Positions 23,101-35,519 of a DNA stretch of 64,000 nt are shown in pieces (position 1 is the stretch's first letter; every line of letters starts with the position of its first letter). Made by a program: the position numbers and the translations under genes. Below the pieces are notes generated by a model. It worked only from the letters and a program-made list of their open reading frames with translations. It did not search any database and was not told the origin of the DNA. This DNA is from Triticum aestivum. Lineage: Eukaryota > Streptophyta > Magnoliopsida > Poales > Poaceae. The stretch lies in contig NC_057797.1 of the NCBI RefSeq assembly GCF_018294505.1, positions 121,153,116 to 121,217,115 on the forward strand, written 5' to 3'.

Positions 23101-24375
23101 ACGTGACGAGGAGACTCGTCCGCGTCCAGTGGTGGTGGTGTTTGGGCTCGGGGTGGTCGGAAAAGATGCCGGCGACGATGTTGGCGGCTGCCGGAGCTCG
23201 GACGAGTTTAGGGTCTTCGCTAGGAGGCACGACAGGAGATGCAGAGCGGTGCTGCGGGCTCCTGGGGACGTGATGAGTACGGTGACGCGCTCTGTTTTGA
23301 GCTTACGCGTCTGTGGCCACGACGGTGACATGGCCGGCAGAGCCGAGCTCTCGGCCGTGATGGCCAACGGGGTTAGGGGGCAGCTCGAGCGACGTGGCTA
23401 GGGGGAGAAGAAAGAGGAGCTCACGGCGAGTGCAGCTGTGGCCTCAGAGAGCTCGGGGAGGCAGCGAGTCGAGCGCGGGGTCGCCGGCGATCTCGGAGCC
23501 CGAAGGTTGAAGAAGAGGTCGAGGAAGCCGCTGTGGGGCGCATCCAGTCGCGTGGATTGGCGGAGATGGCGTAGAGGTCGACGGCGGATCTTTCTGCCAT
23601 TGTGGGAAGGCTAGGCGAGCTCGGTGGGCATGGTGGTAGCAAGCGGCGGCGATGGCAACGCTTGATTGCGCGCGGGAGAGAGGGTTAGAGGAGGGGGCGA
23701 GAGCAGAGAGTAACGGGGAGAGGTAGAGAGGGGTCCAGGGCGGCGACGAGGGAAGGATCGGGGCTCCGAGGTGGAAGCAGGAGGTGGCCGAAGCCGCACG
23801 CACGCGCGCCACGCCTCTCCTCTGCCTACTGGCTGAAGGAAGAAGACGAGCATGCCCCTGTGGGCTGGGCCCACAGTGTTGGGCCTGGTGGGCTGAGCCA
23901 GGTGAGCACACACTCTCTCTCTCTCTGTGTTTTCTATTTGTTTCCTCTTTTCTAATTTTTGCAGTTTGTTTTTGATTTAGTTTTAACACCAAATCAATTT
24001 TAAACTTCATGAAAATAATTGTGTGAACAAAAAGGACTTTTCCAAAGCCACGCAACGATTTTTCAGAATTATGGAACATATATTTATTATATATTAAATA
24101 TAGATCCAATTCAAATGTTTATTGGATTAATTCAAATGGCCAAAATAAATGTTTCTGAGCTCCTAAAAATATTGGTTTGAATTTTACCTCTTGCCAATAT
24201 TTTTATAGAATACCAGGGACATTTTCTTGGACTCATTTGAGAAGATTTTAAAGTTGGTTATTTTGAACTGATTTTTGAGGGTTTCAACAAACCTCAATTC
24301 AACTTTCAGAAATTTTAGACATGATGCATGAGTGCAGATGCAACTATTTCACTCAGGTATTCTAGGGCTATGACA
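20199..24375 (-). repeat. 3' LTR of the LARD
   Basis: Pairs with 28153-32322 throughout. A GC-rich section (about 22930-23900) contains minus-strand frames rich in Pro, Ser and Arg, one with a start MAERSAVDLYAISANP that is shared by the other LTR. A CT microsatellite lies at 23911-23930. An AT-rich section follows to the end. Confidence 0.85.
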
Positions 24376-27300
24376 ACTCACCCCTACTAAACAAGAATCT
24401 CGTCCCAAGATTCAAGACGTGAGGTAAGAAGACAAAGGGGGCACAAGACCAACACAATCTTCACGATCCAGGTTGCACTTCATAAGAACATTGACACGAT
24501 CACCATCTTTGTCTCGATGTCTTGCTCTGAGAACTCCATCCAACACGATAACAGGAAGAAAGGAAACTCTCGAAGAATCGATCTTCTCGAAGATCGAGCA
24601 ACCGACGATCAACTCACAGAATGAGACATAGCGACATATGTCGAGATGAGACACGATACACACATCAAGAATGATGGAAATGAGCATATGAAAAGGTTTA
24701 AATAAGTAGTGGAATTCCCATACCTAGGAGGGTGGTGAACGGTGTCAACGTAGCGAGGAGTTGGGTTGCCATGATACCACAACAAGACACCTTAAGGAAG
24801 GTGACTCGCAGAAATAATCCCTTAAGTGGCAAAAAGAATTACTTTTGATTAAGAGATCATTGACACTCTTTAGACCAGCCTAAGGCAAATCACAACAATC
24901 GTTTGGCGGAGTTTGGGAGAACGACACACTCAGGCTAGAATGGATGATGTGGACTACCTTGTTGAAGACAACACAAGGGATGATTTTTCTTGCGCGTGCT
25001 CTCAAGAACTTGAGCATTACCATACTCATCAAGGTCTTACCAACATCTGTGTCGGGGATCCTGGCAACACATCATACTACCATGATGAATAGTGATGGAC
25101 AATGCAGATGTAAAGGAAGAAAAAACTTTCTCAGGTTTCACCTTAGCGAGGCCAAGGAAACAAATCCAGATGATCGACCGAGAGACATTTAGCACTCCGC
25201 TTCTAATGTTCTCCTTGATGTGTTAGCGTAACCCATTTATGGATATGGTTTGGTATCTAGGACACCAAGTAAAAGGTCGGACTTCGGGAGCGCAAGAATC
25301 CATAAGGAATAACTATGGAAGTAAATCCTACGGAATCCTTATGGGGAGGTGGCCAACTTTCTCAATCAAGATACTACGATAATAGGTCTTCCGGCTGGGT
25401 GTGTTGGCCACGACATCCACTTTACCGGGTTACAGAGACCAATATTATAGTTCTTGGGAAACATTCCAACCATCATATCTGCCTGAGATTTAGATCTGGT
25501 TGGTAACATAACAGTTCAGACAACATGTCTGAAAAGGAAAGGTTGCAACACAAACCAACGAGATGACGTTGCGAGATTCTCGGGGAGTGAACTACGATAG
25601 CAAGCTCCAAAACATGAGTTGGTTCTGCTACATACATGTGAACACACTATCCCAGACAAGCATGACCATGTAGTAGTCTTATAATAAACACTACCGAGTT
25701 CAGGTGGGGAACCATCATCGAGGATATCAAAGTCCTTGTATAAGTCTTGCTCTTAAGAAGGAACTTCTTTTCCTTGAACAAATCAATCAATGGCTTGGTG
25801 TGCTAGGTAATACATATGGGCTGAAGGTTGCAAGTCTTCAAACCATAGAATACTTCGCACATATGCATGACTGACTTGGGATGGTTCCGAAGGAAGCAAA
25901 AACAAGCTTTCTCGAATTCATGGCGGCATCTTTCATCAATTGAACGTGAATTAGGGGAAGTCACTCCTTTCATCCAAACGTATACCTCATGAGTGGAACA
26001 TGAAGGCAATGCTTACAAAGTTTCCAATACTAGTGTAATGTTCAACATGAATCATGGGGGAGACAAAATGCTGCTATTGGGCTCAACAACAACTCATCGG
26101 AATTTCCATATCACCGGACTTCCACCATCATGTGAACACGGTGATAGCATTGGTCAGACCAAAGGATCTATTGGTTGCTCGAGGGATCAACCACGAGTAA
26201 GACAACAATATGAACATCGTTGGTTCTGATTTGACTTGACGATAGCCCATACTCAAGTCAAAGTTTTGACAAATCAATAGATCCAACAACTGATCACGAG
26301 GACCAATCGATGGAGATATCATCTTTCTTCAACACACACACACACACAAAGATATCCCTTAACATGAACTAAGTCAGACAAGCTTTTATCTTCCAACTCT
26401 CCACGTTGTTGTCTAGCTCAACCAACTAGCTCAGGGATATCCAACACAGATTCTTGGAGAAGGGGTGATTTATAAGAAAACCAACTTGATCACGAACTCA
26501 ACATAGCGGTCAGGTGACAACCAGGTAATACTTCCGAGAAGATCCTCGGAAAATCACGAACCACCGATATGCTATTAAGCTCGAGAACAATCTTTCTTTT
26601 TAGAGCAAGACGATATGATCAAGAGAGCGAGGGACTGACACAATCCTAACTCATTGATCGAAGAGTGCACCCGAAAAAAATGGACTAGGTAGGACGATCA
26701 ATCTTAGCATGATGATTCAATAACCAACACGCTAAGAATGAAATTATTGTCCATTAGCTACCTAGCAACTAGTTTCTAGGAGTATTGATTTCACACATCA
26801 CGGTTCACTTGTGGGTATTCTGGTTGCAACAACATGGAACCAAGGAGTGAATGATGATGGCGAGAAGTATCACTGCCTCAAGAATTCATAAGAGTTGGTG
26901 CAATTCTCATGACATTCTTGACATAAAGATGGTAACACTCCAAGGTAGAACAGAGAAAAATCTGGATTGGCATTTTGATCTGTGGAATACAACTACTTTG
27001 AACCAATCCTAGAAATGGATGAGGTACTGGAGTTTGTTTCTCCTAGTCATTCCGGAATAGAATGGCTTGACGGACCAAAAAAATAATAGGCATCGATGAA
27101 CACGAATGCATAATTACTCCTGACTATCAATTGATAGACGAAGGTCGGAATACAACTGAAAAGGGACAACTCAAAGGAACATATCACTTTCTGAGTTGTT
27201 GATGCATAGATTAGTATGTCGAATCGAGTTCAACATATTTCTTTTGGATAACCCATGCAGAAAGGTAGAACTGGCAGAGTCACAATTACGAATGCAGAAC

Positions 27301-28152
27301 TTCTCAAGAGTACTCTGATTGTGATCTTTCGGTTCAATGAGGAACTTCTGCCATAAGTAGTTCATGGTATTTGGAATAAGGATATACCACGAACCTCAAA
27401 GACTATCACAAATATTACTAATATCCTAAAGGAACGAGCAAACACTATCAGTAGGAGGTAAGTAGGGTGAATCTCGGGTTCAAGAACCCAGGAATAGAGT
27501 ACCTACTACTGAATGGCATCACGAGATGCTGTCGAGAATGGTGGCCAGAATCATCACACCGGGAACACAAAACATAGCTAGATTACTAGGTGACTCCCTA
27601 AAACACCTAGGGTCATAATAATAGCTCCAACATATATGTCGAGGCAACAGAGTACCTCAACTCACCGATTAGTGTGGTTAAACTGGCCCAAAGGAACGTC
27701 TGTAACGGGAGGAAGGAATTTGCAAATGCATCAGACTAGTTAGAAACCTGGGATGACTTGGACAGCATAACGACTGTAAATGCTCAAAAGATTTGAGACA
27801 TCCTGCAAAAAAATGGTGGCATAACCACTCAACAACACAATATCAAGGTTCCGAGATCAACTATCAACATACAGAAGTAGTAGGAATGGAACTGAGGCTT
27901 GAAACTATCAATTCTATAAGTCTATGGATTAGTAGCACGCCATCCTGATAGATAGATGAGAAGGCCTAATTCTTAATCCCCATAGAAAAGAAGAGGTTGA
28001 CTCAGATCAGAAGGGCACACGGTACAGGAGTAAAAAGAGTCTTACGTTCCCTTCCACAATCAATTCCCTTACACAACTAAAGCATTTCTAGACTCGACTT
28101 CGACCAGTTTGGCTTGGTAATCCTACAGGCAGTCAGGCTCTAATACCAAAGC
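24376..28152 (-). other. Internal domain of the LARD, no coding capacity
   Basis: 3.78 kb in which every open frame is below about 100 codons on both strands and none shows gag, protease, RT or integrase motifs. On the minus strand the stretch beside 24376 reads ...gtaggggtgagt next to the LTR, a short purine-rich tract acting as the likely polypurine tract. A CA microsatellite is at 26331-26348. Nothing else is recognised. Confidence 0.7.
28136..28148 (-). promoter_or_regulatory. Primer-binding site of the LARD
   Basis: On the minus strand, TGGTATTAGAGCC begins 4 bases inside the 5' LTR boundary. It differs at one base from TGGTATCAGAGCC, the initiator Met tRNA complement. Confidence 0.8.
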
Positions 28153-31100
28153 TGTCAGGACCCCGATTCCAAGTCACATCGATCTAGCCAGTAACACCTC
28201 ATATCACTTTGCGGCCTCACGCACGGTATTCCCATGGTGTCGCCTTACCATGGCCCAGGACCGTTTGCGCCTTTTGGCTCACGTATATGATAGTGTTGCT
28301 AGCATCCATATGACAGAGAACCCGGGCCGACATGGCTAGTCATGGACCCAAAGCGGCTCAGACCTATGAGGACAGGCATACATGAATCACATCGAGCATG
28401 TCGGTCAACAGCGTGTGAATCCGAGCTGTAGCACTAGGCTAACAGGACTCCGGGGAACCTGGGCTGTAGCAGGCTAGGCAGGACTCCGGATGTCACCGCG
28501 TGACATTTCCCCGAAGAGACAGACATAGGAACAAAGTGAAACACATGCCCGCCAATCAAGTGTCTTGAGCAGTAGTGCTGGGCTAGCAGGACAATGGTGA
28601 ACCGAGCTGTAGCAGACTACTATGGCTCATAGAAGCACTAGACTACATTTCCCCATAAGAGAGGCTGCCAAGGATAAACAACTAGATTGTCGGATCGCAC
28701 ACATACCAAGCATTTCAATCATGCACACAATATGATTGATATGTGTAAATACAACATGGAATCACAACATAACTCTACGACTCAAGTATTTATTCATTAG
28801 GCTCCAAGGAGCGAGATATTACAAACATGGGTCTCATGACCCAACAATCATAGAATACAAATCAAGCACATGCGGAAGCTTAACATGTCTGAGTACAGAC
28901 ATCTACAAATGAAAAAAGCTGAGAAGCCTGACTATCTACCAGATCCTGCCGAGGGCACAAGATCGTAGTTGAGGTATCAAGCTAAACGTCGAAGTCCATG
29001 CGGTACTACTAGTGAGACTGAAGTCTCTCTGCAAAGCATAAATTAAGCAAACATGAGTACAAAAGTACTCAGCAAGACTTACATCAGAACTAGCTACATA
29101 TGCATCGGTATCAACAAAGGGGGGGGGTGGAGTTTAACTGTAGCAAGCCAGCTTTGACTCGGTGGCTATCTTAAACTACGACTGCAAGTAACTCTTTTGA
29201 GGTGGCGCACACGAGTCCACATATTCACCATATCAGTACACCACTATGGATCCGCTCCCGTCTCCCTACGAGAACGCCATCCATAGCACTCACGCTTCTC
29301 TTGCGCATTTTAGAGTATCCACTTTCACTTGTCTATGAACTGTTATAGGCAACCCAGAAGTCCTTTACCGCGGACACGACTATTCGAATAGATCATTTAT
29401 AACCCTGCAGGGGTGTACTTCGTCACACATGTTTCCACCACTTAGCGTCTGCACACGACATGTGCTCGGCAGACTTCAAGCGAAAGCCGACGTGGGTGTA
29501 GACCATGACCTGACTAATCGCACAAGTCTCTAGTCCAGGTTTATCGCCTATTCGGGTTCCATCCGCGAGGAGATACGGCCGGAGTTTCATTCGCAGCCCC
29601 AAACTATGTGTGCAGGGTTCCCGAGACACTAAACGGGCGCCCGGTACACCGTGCCACGGTGTATCTACCACATCATAGCCCACCCCTAGGGTCAGCGCTA
29701 CGCACGACCGCCAACACATATCCTATAAACACCAGAAACTAGTTGCAACTCCTGGACAGAGGACGAGAGGGGTCAGTAAGTCAAGCGGGATCATATTTCA
29801 GGGCCCAATGTGTGGTAGTAGTTGTTTCATGGATCACAAACACAAAACTCAGCTCCTAAGGATGGCTTCAATGAAACAACCCAACATGTACTCCTACATG
29901 GCCTCTCATCGATACCTTTACCAAATCATGTTCACACACTTAGATCTCAACAGTAGGACATGTTCACACACTTCCAATTCATTCCCGGTGAATCAGACCT
30001 GACTCAACTCTAAGCAGTAGCAGGCATGACAAACAAGCATGAACGAGTAGGCACATCCGGGCTCAAACAACTCCTACTCATGCTAGGGGGTTTCATCTAT
30101 TTACTGTGGCAATGACAGGTCATGCAGAGGAAAAGGGGTTCAGCTACCGCAGCATGTAACACTTCAATCATTGTTGTCCTAATGCAGTAAAAGAGAGCAG
30201 GGGCGAGAGAGTGGGATTGTATCGGAATGAACAAGGGGGTTTTGCTTGCCTGGCACTTCTGAAGATAATATAGCTCTTCATCGGTGTCATCGAACTCATC
30301 GTCGGAACCACGTCTATCGAGAGGGGACAATTACCGGCAAACAAAGAGGAACACAATCAATGCAATGCAACAATTATGATGCATGATAATGTCATGGCAA
30401 TATGCTATTGATTGAGCTAATGCAACTAGCAACCATATTAAATGAAGTTGGTTTGAACCAAGGGTTCAAATTCAAACTCCATATGTGCTTATTTAAATGT
30501 CAATTATGCAAATTGCCCTCTACAGCAACCTTAGGTTGTTCAAACATGCATGCAAATGTCATAAAAAGATTCCTTGAATTTTTCTGATAATTTTTCATAT
30601 ATAAATTATTTCATTTGGGGTTACGGTTGATTTTCTATGATTTTTAGAAGTTTAGGCAGTTTTCTGGATTTTCTAATTATCTAGAATTAAACTAATTCCA
30701 GAAAATGAATTACTATGTCAGCACTGCATCAGCATGACATAAGCGAGTCAACGGGGCGGCCCAGGTCAAACTGACCAGTGGGGCCCGCGTGTCACTGTCT
30801 AACTAAACTAACCTAGTTTAACCTAGGTCAAACTAATTAAGTATAAACCTAAATTAGATTAATTAGTCGGGCGGGGCCCGTATGTCATATACCCAGGGGA
30901 GGTCAAATCCCCAGGTCAACCGGGGCTAAACCACCGGCGGTCAAAGCGGTCAACCCGCCGGTGTTTAGCCGCCGGCGAGGCCGAATGCGGCGGAGGCATC
31001 GGGAATCGCCCACAGGCGACCATTTGCGCGGCGGAGAGGCTCTACGTGACGAGGAGACTCGTCCGCGTCCAGTGGTGGTGGTGTTTGGGCTCGGGGTGGT

Positions 31101-32322
31101 CGGAAAAGACGCCGGTGACGACGTTGGCGGCTGCCGGAGCTCGGACGAGTTTAGGGTCTTCGCTAGGAGGCACGACAGGAGATGCAGAGCGGTGCTGCGG
31201 GCTCCTGGGGACGTCATGAGTGCGGTGACGCGCTCTGTGTCGAGCTTACGCATCTGTGGCCACAACGGTGACATGGCCGGCAGAGCCGAGCTCTCGGCCG
31301 TGATGGCCAACGGGGTTAGGGGTAGCTCGAGCGACGTGGCTAGGGGGAGATGAAAGAGGAGCTCACGGCGAGTGCAGCTATGCCTCAGAGAGCTCGGGGA
31401 GGCAGCGAGTCGAGCGCGGGGTCGCCGGCGATCTCGGAGCCCGAAGGTTGAAGAAGATGTCGAGGAAGCCGCTGTGGGGCGCATCCGGTCGCGTGGATTG
31501 GCGGAGATGGCGTAGAGGTCGACGGCGGATCTTTCTGCCATTGTGGGAAGTCTAGGCGAGCTCGGTGGGCATGGTGGCAGCAAGAGGCGGCGATGGCAAC
31601 GCTCGATTGCGTGCGGGAGAGAGGGTTAGAGGAGGGGGCGAGAGCAGAGAGTAACAGGGAGAGGTAGAGAGGGGTCAGGGCAGTGACGAGGGAAGGATCG
31701 GGGCTCCGAGGTGGAAGCAGGAGGTGGCCGAAGCCGTACGCACGCGCGCCACGCCTCTCCTCTGCCTACTGGCTGAAGGAAGAAAACGGGCGTGCCCCTG
31801 TGGGCTGGGCCCACAGTGTTGGGCCTGGTGGGCTGAGCCAGGTGAGCACTCTCTCTCTCTCTCTGTGTGTGTGTGTTTTCTATTTGTTTCCTCTTTTCTA
31901 ATTTTTGCAGTTTGTTTTTGATTTAGTTTTAACACCAAATCAATTTTAAACTTCATGAAAATAATTGTGTGAACTAAAAGGACTTATCCAAAGCCACGCA
32001 ACAATTTTTCAGAATTATTGAACATATATTTATTATATATTAAATATAGATCCAATTCAAATATTTATTGGATTAATTCAAATGGCCAAAATAAATGTTT
32101 ATGAGCTCCTAAAAATATTGGTTTGAATTTTACCTCTTGCCAATATTTTTATAGAATACCAGGGACATTTTCTTGGAATAATTTGAGAAGATTTTAAAGT
32201 TGGTTATTTTTGAACTGATTTCTGAGGGTTTCAACAAACCTCAATTCAACTTTCAGAAAATTTAGACATGATGCATCAGTGCAGATGCAACTATTTCGCT
32301 CAGGTATTCTAGGGCTGTGACA
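28153..32322 (-). repeat. 5' LTR of the LARD
   Basis: Same sequence as 20199-24375 with scattered substitutions and small indels, for example a shorter G run near 29122 and a longer CT/GT microsatellite at 31849-31876. The element's transcription start should lie in this copy, read towards lower coordinates. Confidence 0.85.
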
Positions 32323-33139
32323 TATATATAGGTTTTTGTAATCTGAAAATATAAAAACAACAAGGTAACTAGTAACAAAGGTGAGCAAAAACGGTATTGC
32401 AATGCTTAGAAACAAGGCCTAGGGTTCATACTTTCACTAATGCAAGTTCTCTGAACAATGATAACATAATGAGATCATATAACAATCCCTCAACATGCAA
32501 CAAAGAGTCACTCCAAAGTCACTAATAGCGGAGAACAAACGAAGAGATTATTGTAGGGTACAAAACCACCTCAAAGTTATTCTTTCTGATCGATCTATTG
32601 GTCTATTCCTATAAGTGTCACAAACAGACCTAGAGTTTGTACTAAAATAACACCTTAAGATACACATAAACCAAAACCATAATGTCACCTAGATACTCCA
32701 ATGTCACCAAAAGTATCCGTGGGTTTGATTATACGATATGCATCACACAATCTCAGATTCATCTATTCAAACCAACACAAAGAACTTCAAAGAGTGCCCC
32801 AAAGTTCTACCGGAGAGTCAAGATGAAAACATGTGCCAACCCCTATGCATAAGTTCACAAGGTCACAGAACCCGCAAGTTGATCACCAAAACATACATCA
32901 AGTAGATCACATGAATACCCCATTGCCACCATAGATAAGCACATGCAAGACATACATCAAGTGTTCTCAAATCCTTAAAGACTCAATCCGATATGATAGG
33001 TTCAAAGGGAAAACTCAGTCCATTACAAGAAGGTAGAGGGGGAGAAACATCATAAGATCCAACTATAATAGCAAAGCTCACGGTACATCAAGATCATGCC
33101 AAATCAAGAACATGAGAGAGAGAGAGAGATCAAACTTCG
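32323..33139 (-). mobile_element. Fragment (part 2) of the reverse-strand Gypsy LTR
   Basis: Continuation of 20026-20198 from 'ataggtttttgtaatctg' to a GA-rich run near 33125. It breaks off at about 33139, where CACTA-type sequence begins. No open frame of note. Confidence 0.6.
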
Positions 33140-33880
33140 AAAGAGAATGTCCAGTTTGTACATGAAGTGCATCCAATTTTTGCCGTAACCCTCTCTACTT
33201 TTTTGCACATGCTATGTGGGTGAAATGATGATACGATGCCAAGTTTCAACCTTTTCAGAATCATTTGTAGAGCTTTTCAATATCAGGGTCATTTAGCTCA
33301 AAACAAATCAGTAAATGCATGAAAAATAGAAAATGCAGGCAGAAAGGGTTGAAAGTTGATGACGTGACTTTGAATGGTGCATAATGAACACAAAAAAAGT
33401 CTGGAGTTGTAATAAGTTAAAAAATGAAATGCCTTTGTAACAGATGAGTTTTCGTCCAAAACCCTGATACTTCGAAAGAGATTGTGTAAATATGTAAATA
33501 TATACATCAAAAATACATTGATCAGTAGCGCCTTTCAGCCAAAACGTGCTACTACAGTGTGTAAACATGTAAAAATATACATAAAAAATACATTGATCAT
33601 CAATGATCTATTTGTGTACAATCTGAATTGTCAATATGAGTCCTCACCGGTTTAGAAACCAAAGAAGACTCATATTGCGGCCACAAATTCTACACACAGA
33701 TTTCAATGAAGACCAAGTGGTTGTGATAGTTTGAGAAGTAACATATTTAAGGTGGTAAAAACCCTGTTAGCGGAGCGAGGTGGGACTAAAAAACTGCTGC
33801 AAAAAGAATCAACTAAAAAACTCTAGTACCGGTTTGTGGCACGAACCGGTACTAAAACTACTGTAGGATGCTGCTAATGA
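33140..33880. mobile_element. CACTA transposon fragment
   Basis: I recognise this as the non-coding subterminal part of a Triticeae CACTA (En/Spm-type) DNA transposon. It ends with the typical palindrome: arms TAGTACCGGTT (33824-33834) and AACCGGTACTA (33844-33854), 11 bp each around a 9-base loop. No transposase is present. Confidence 0.55.
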
Positions 33881-34340
33881 CACTACAATCAAAGACCCTT
33901 CGACGAAACTGTGTGCGATGCAATAATTGCAAATGGTGGTGTAAAAAACCATTAAAAAGGTGCAAAACGTTTGCGATGACGGATGCATCAAACACGGTTC
34001 AGATTTTAGTTGCGTGTGCGATTCAGGGCATACGGTTCAGTTCAATTAACCGTTTTCGATGAAGGGGAACAAAAGAAACGGGTAGCTAGATGAAGGTGTG
34101 TGCGATGTACATCATACGGTTCACTCGGATGATCTATTTGTGATTAGGCAACACAAAAGAAATAGTCAGCCAGATCAAGGTGTGTGTGATGTACATCATA
34201 CAGTTCACTCGGATGAACTATTTGTGATTAGGCAACACAAAAGAAACGGTCAGCCAGATCAAGGTGTGTGCGACGTATGACATGCGGCTCACCCGGATGA
34301 AGTGTTTGTGTTGAGACAAGAGAACAGAAACGGTTCAATA
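33881..34340 (+). mobile_element. Second CACTA end with subterminal repeats
   Basis: Starts with the CACTACAA terminus (33881-33888) that names the superfamily, followed by recurring 'cggttca' and 'tgtgcgatg' motifs, as expected of the transposase-binding subterminal region. The other end and any transposase are absent. It lies directly beside the 3' end of the FBD gene fragment. Confidence 0.5.
34095..34340 (+). repeat. Three tandem 84-bp units
   Basis: Units start at 34095, 34179 and 34263 with ggtgtgtg[ct]ga. The first two are nearly identical; the third is more diverged after the first half. Each contains a 'cggttcac'-like motif. Confidence 0.8.
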
Positions 34341-34418
34341 TACAAAATACCATAAATATTGCAAGGTTCAAATTCAAAGATTACAACGCCCAAATTCAAA
34401 CATTGCAAGCTGCGTCAT
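34341..34418. other. Probable 3' flank of the FBD gene
   Basis: 78 AT-rich bases between the CACTA repeats and the stop codon of the FBD fragment, with a repeated 'caaattcaaa'. Nothing coding. Confidence 0.4.
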
Positions 34419-34532
34419 TTATGAAAAGGGATCAGCCGCTGACAAGTCATGCATGGGTTTGACACAATAACTTCCAATTGCTTTGCCATATGCTCTTCCA
34501 ATATGAAGTTTGGCATTTTTGGAGGCACTTCC
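34419..34532 (-). pseudogene. F-box/FBD-type gene, C-terminal end
   Basis: Minus-strand frame ending at TAA 34419-34421. It gives GSASKNAKLHIGRAYG and, at the end, MHDLSAADPFS, which is how many grass F-box/FBD/LRR proteins end. It begins exactly at the target duplication of RLG-2 (cttcc, 34528-34532). Its reading frame matches that of the fragment at 43729-43956 on the other side of the element. F-box/FBD proteins are substrate adaptors of SCF ubiquitin ligases. See the companion entry for the domain. Confidence 0.7.
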
Positions 34533-35447
34533 TGTCGGCGTTCTGGGAACGGGGGTCCCCAGACTTGCCTGCCTACGGCCCACGGCGTGGCTTTGCTGGC
34601 AGGCCTGTACGTCCCATCTTCATCAACAAGGAATCAAGACCCTCGCGAGGGGCCAAGCCTCACGAGGTGGATGACACAAGACCTCCTCAGGAGCAGCCTC
34701 ATCAGGCCGGATCATGAGGGGCGGAGAGTTCAAGGTCGGGCAAACCTCACGAGGTTTCTCGTGATGTAAGCCATGACGATCGAGACCAGGCAGGCACCAG
34801 GCGGGCGCATGCGCGCGCAGCTTCCTTGTTTCCTCTTTAGTGCTAAGGGGGCATGCGCAGGCGCGGAGTACCGAGGCATCAAGCAAAGGTTTCCATATTG
34901 GTGCAACGAGACCAAGACCAGAAGGACGGCAAGAGGGAGGTCACCATGGAGCCCAGGACGGCGTCACCGCCAGAACCTTTGGCAGGCAAAGACCACCTTT
35001 TGTCAGGATAGCTTGTACTAGTTGTCCCCTTTCAAATTGGTCGTTGTTGGCTCCCTTCCTGCTCAATATTTGGGGAGAGGACCAGGGCCTCTATAAATAG
35101 GACTAGCCACCACCATAGGAGAGAAGACAGATCATCAAGGTCATCCCCAGCCACACAAGTGCACCAAACACAAGAACACCTCAACCTGAGGAGGCTGTTC
35201 TTCCCCTTGTACTGTTCATCCTCAGCCCAAGAGGAAATCCACCACCACCACACTGGAGTAGGGTATTACACCACAATGGTGGCCCGAACCAGTATAAATC
35301 TTGTGTCCTTTGTGTTGCGAGTTCGTCGAGTTAGTTCATGAGATCTAGACTAAGTTAGGATGCGGATCGATATGGGGGGGGGGGAGATTTTCAGGCGCAC
35401 CCCAGTGTTCGAACCTTAAGGGTTTTGCCGGAACCCATGATCCGACA
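34533..35447 (+). repeat. 5' LTR of RLG-2
   Basis: 915 bases, TGTCGGCGTTCTGGGAACGG to ccgaca. Contains the TATA box TATAAATA at 35092-35099 and a long G run near 35376. Confidence 0.92.
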
Positions 35448-35449
35448 TT

Positions 35450-35467
35450 TGGCGCGCCAGGTAGGGG
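35450..35467 (+). promoter_or_regulatory. Primer-binding site of RLG-2
   Basis: tggcgcgccaggtagggg, 2 bases after the LTR. The identical site follows the 5' LTR of RLG-3. This form, rather than the Met-tRNA site, is common in Tat-lineage elements of grasses. Confidence 0.75.
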
Positions 35468-35519
35468 TGTGTCGAAGCTTCCCTTCCATCGCTCCGTGTT
35501 GCGTCACTCCATCGTCTCC

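Larger units (their letters stand above)
20199..32322 (-). mobile_element. Complete LARD: 12.1-kb non-coding LTR retrotransposon
   Basis: Two LTRs of about 4.17 kb (20199-24375 and 28153-32322) flank a 3.78-kb internal region. On the plus strand the outer ends read TGTCAGGACC and GGCTGTGACA. The primer-binding site (28136-28148, reverse strand) and a polypurine-like stretch beside 24376 show that the element points to the minus strand. The flanks tagat and tatat are a target duplication with one mismatch, and the surrounding Gypsy LTR fragment is continuous across the insertion. Six mismatches are seen in the first 131 aligned LTR bases. There is no gag or pol. This is the defining architecture of LARDs, which must use the proteins of other elements. 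Confidence 0.85.

Noticed and set aside
24412..28100. Residual chromovirus pol in the LARD internal domain
   Set aside because: I looked on the minus strand for integrase and RT motifs before the purine tract and found none that could be defended.
34095..34340. CRISPR-like spaced repeats
   Set aside because: The 84-bp units are contiguous tandem repeats without unique spacers, next to a CACTA terminus, in a plant genome.
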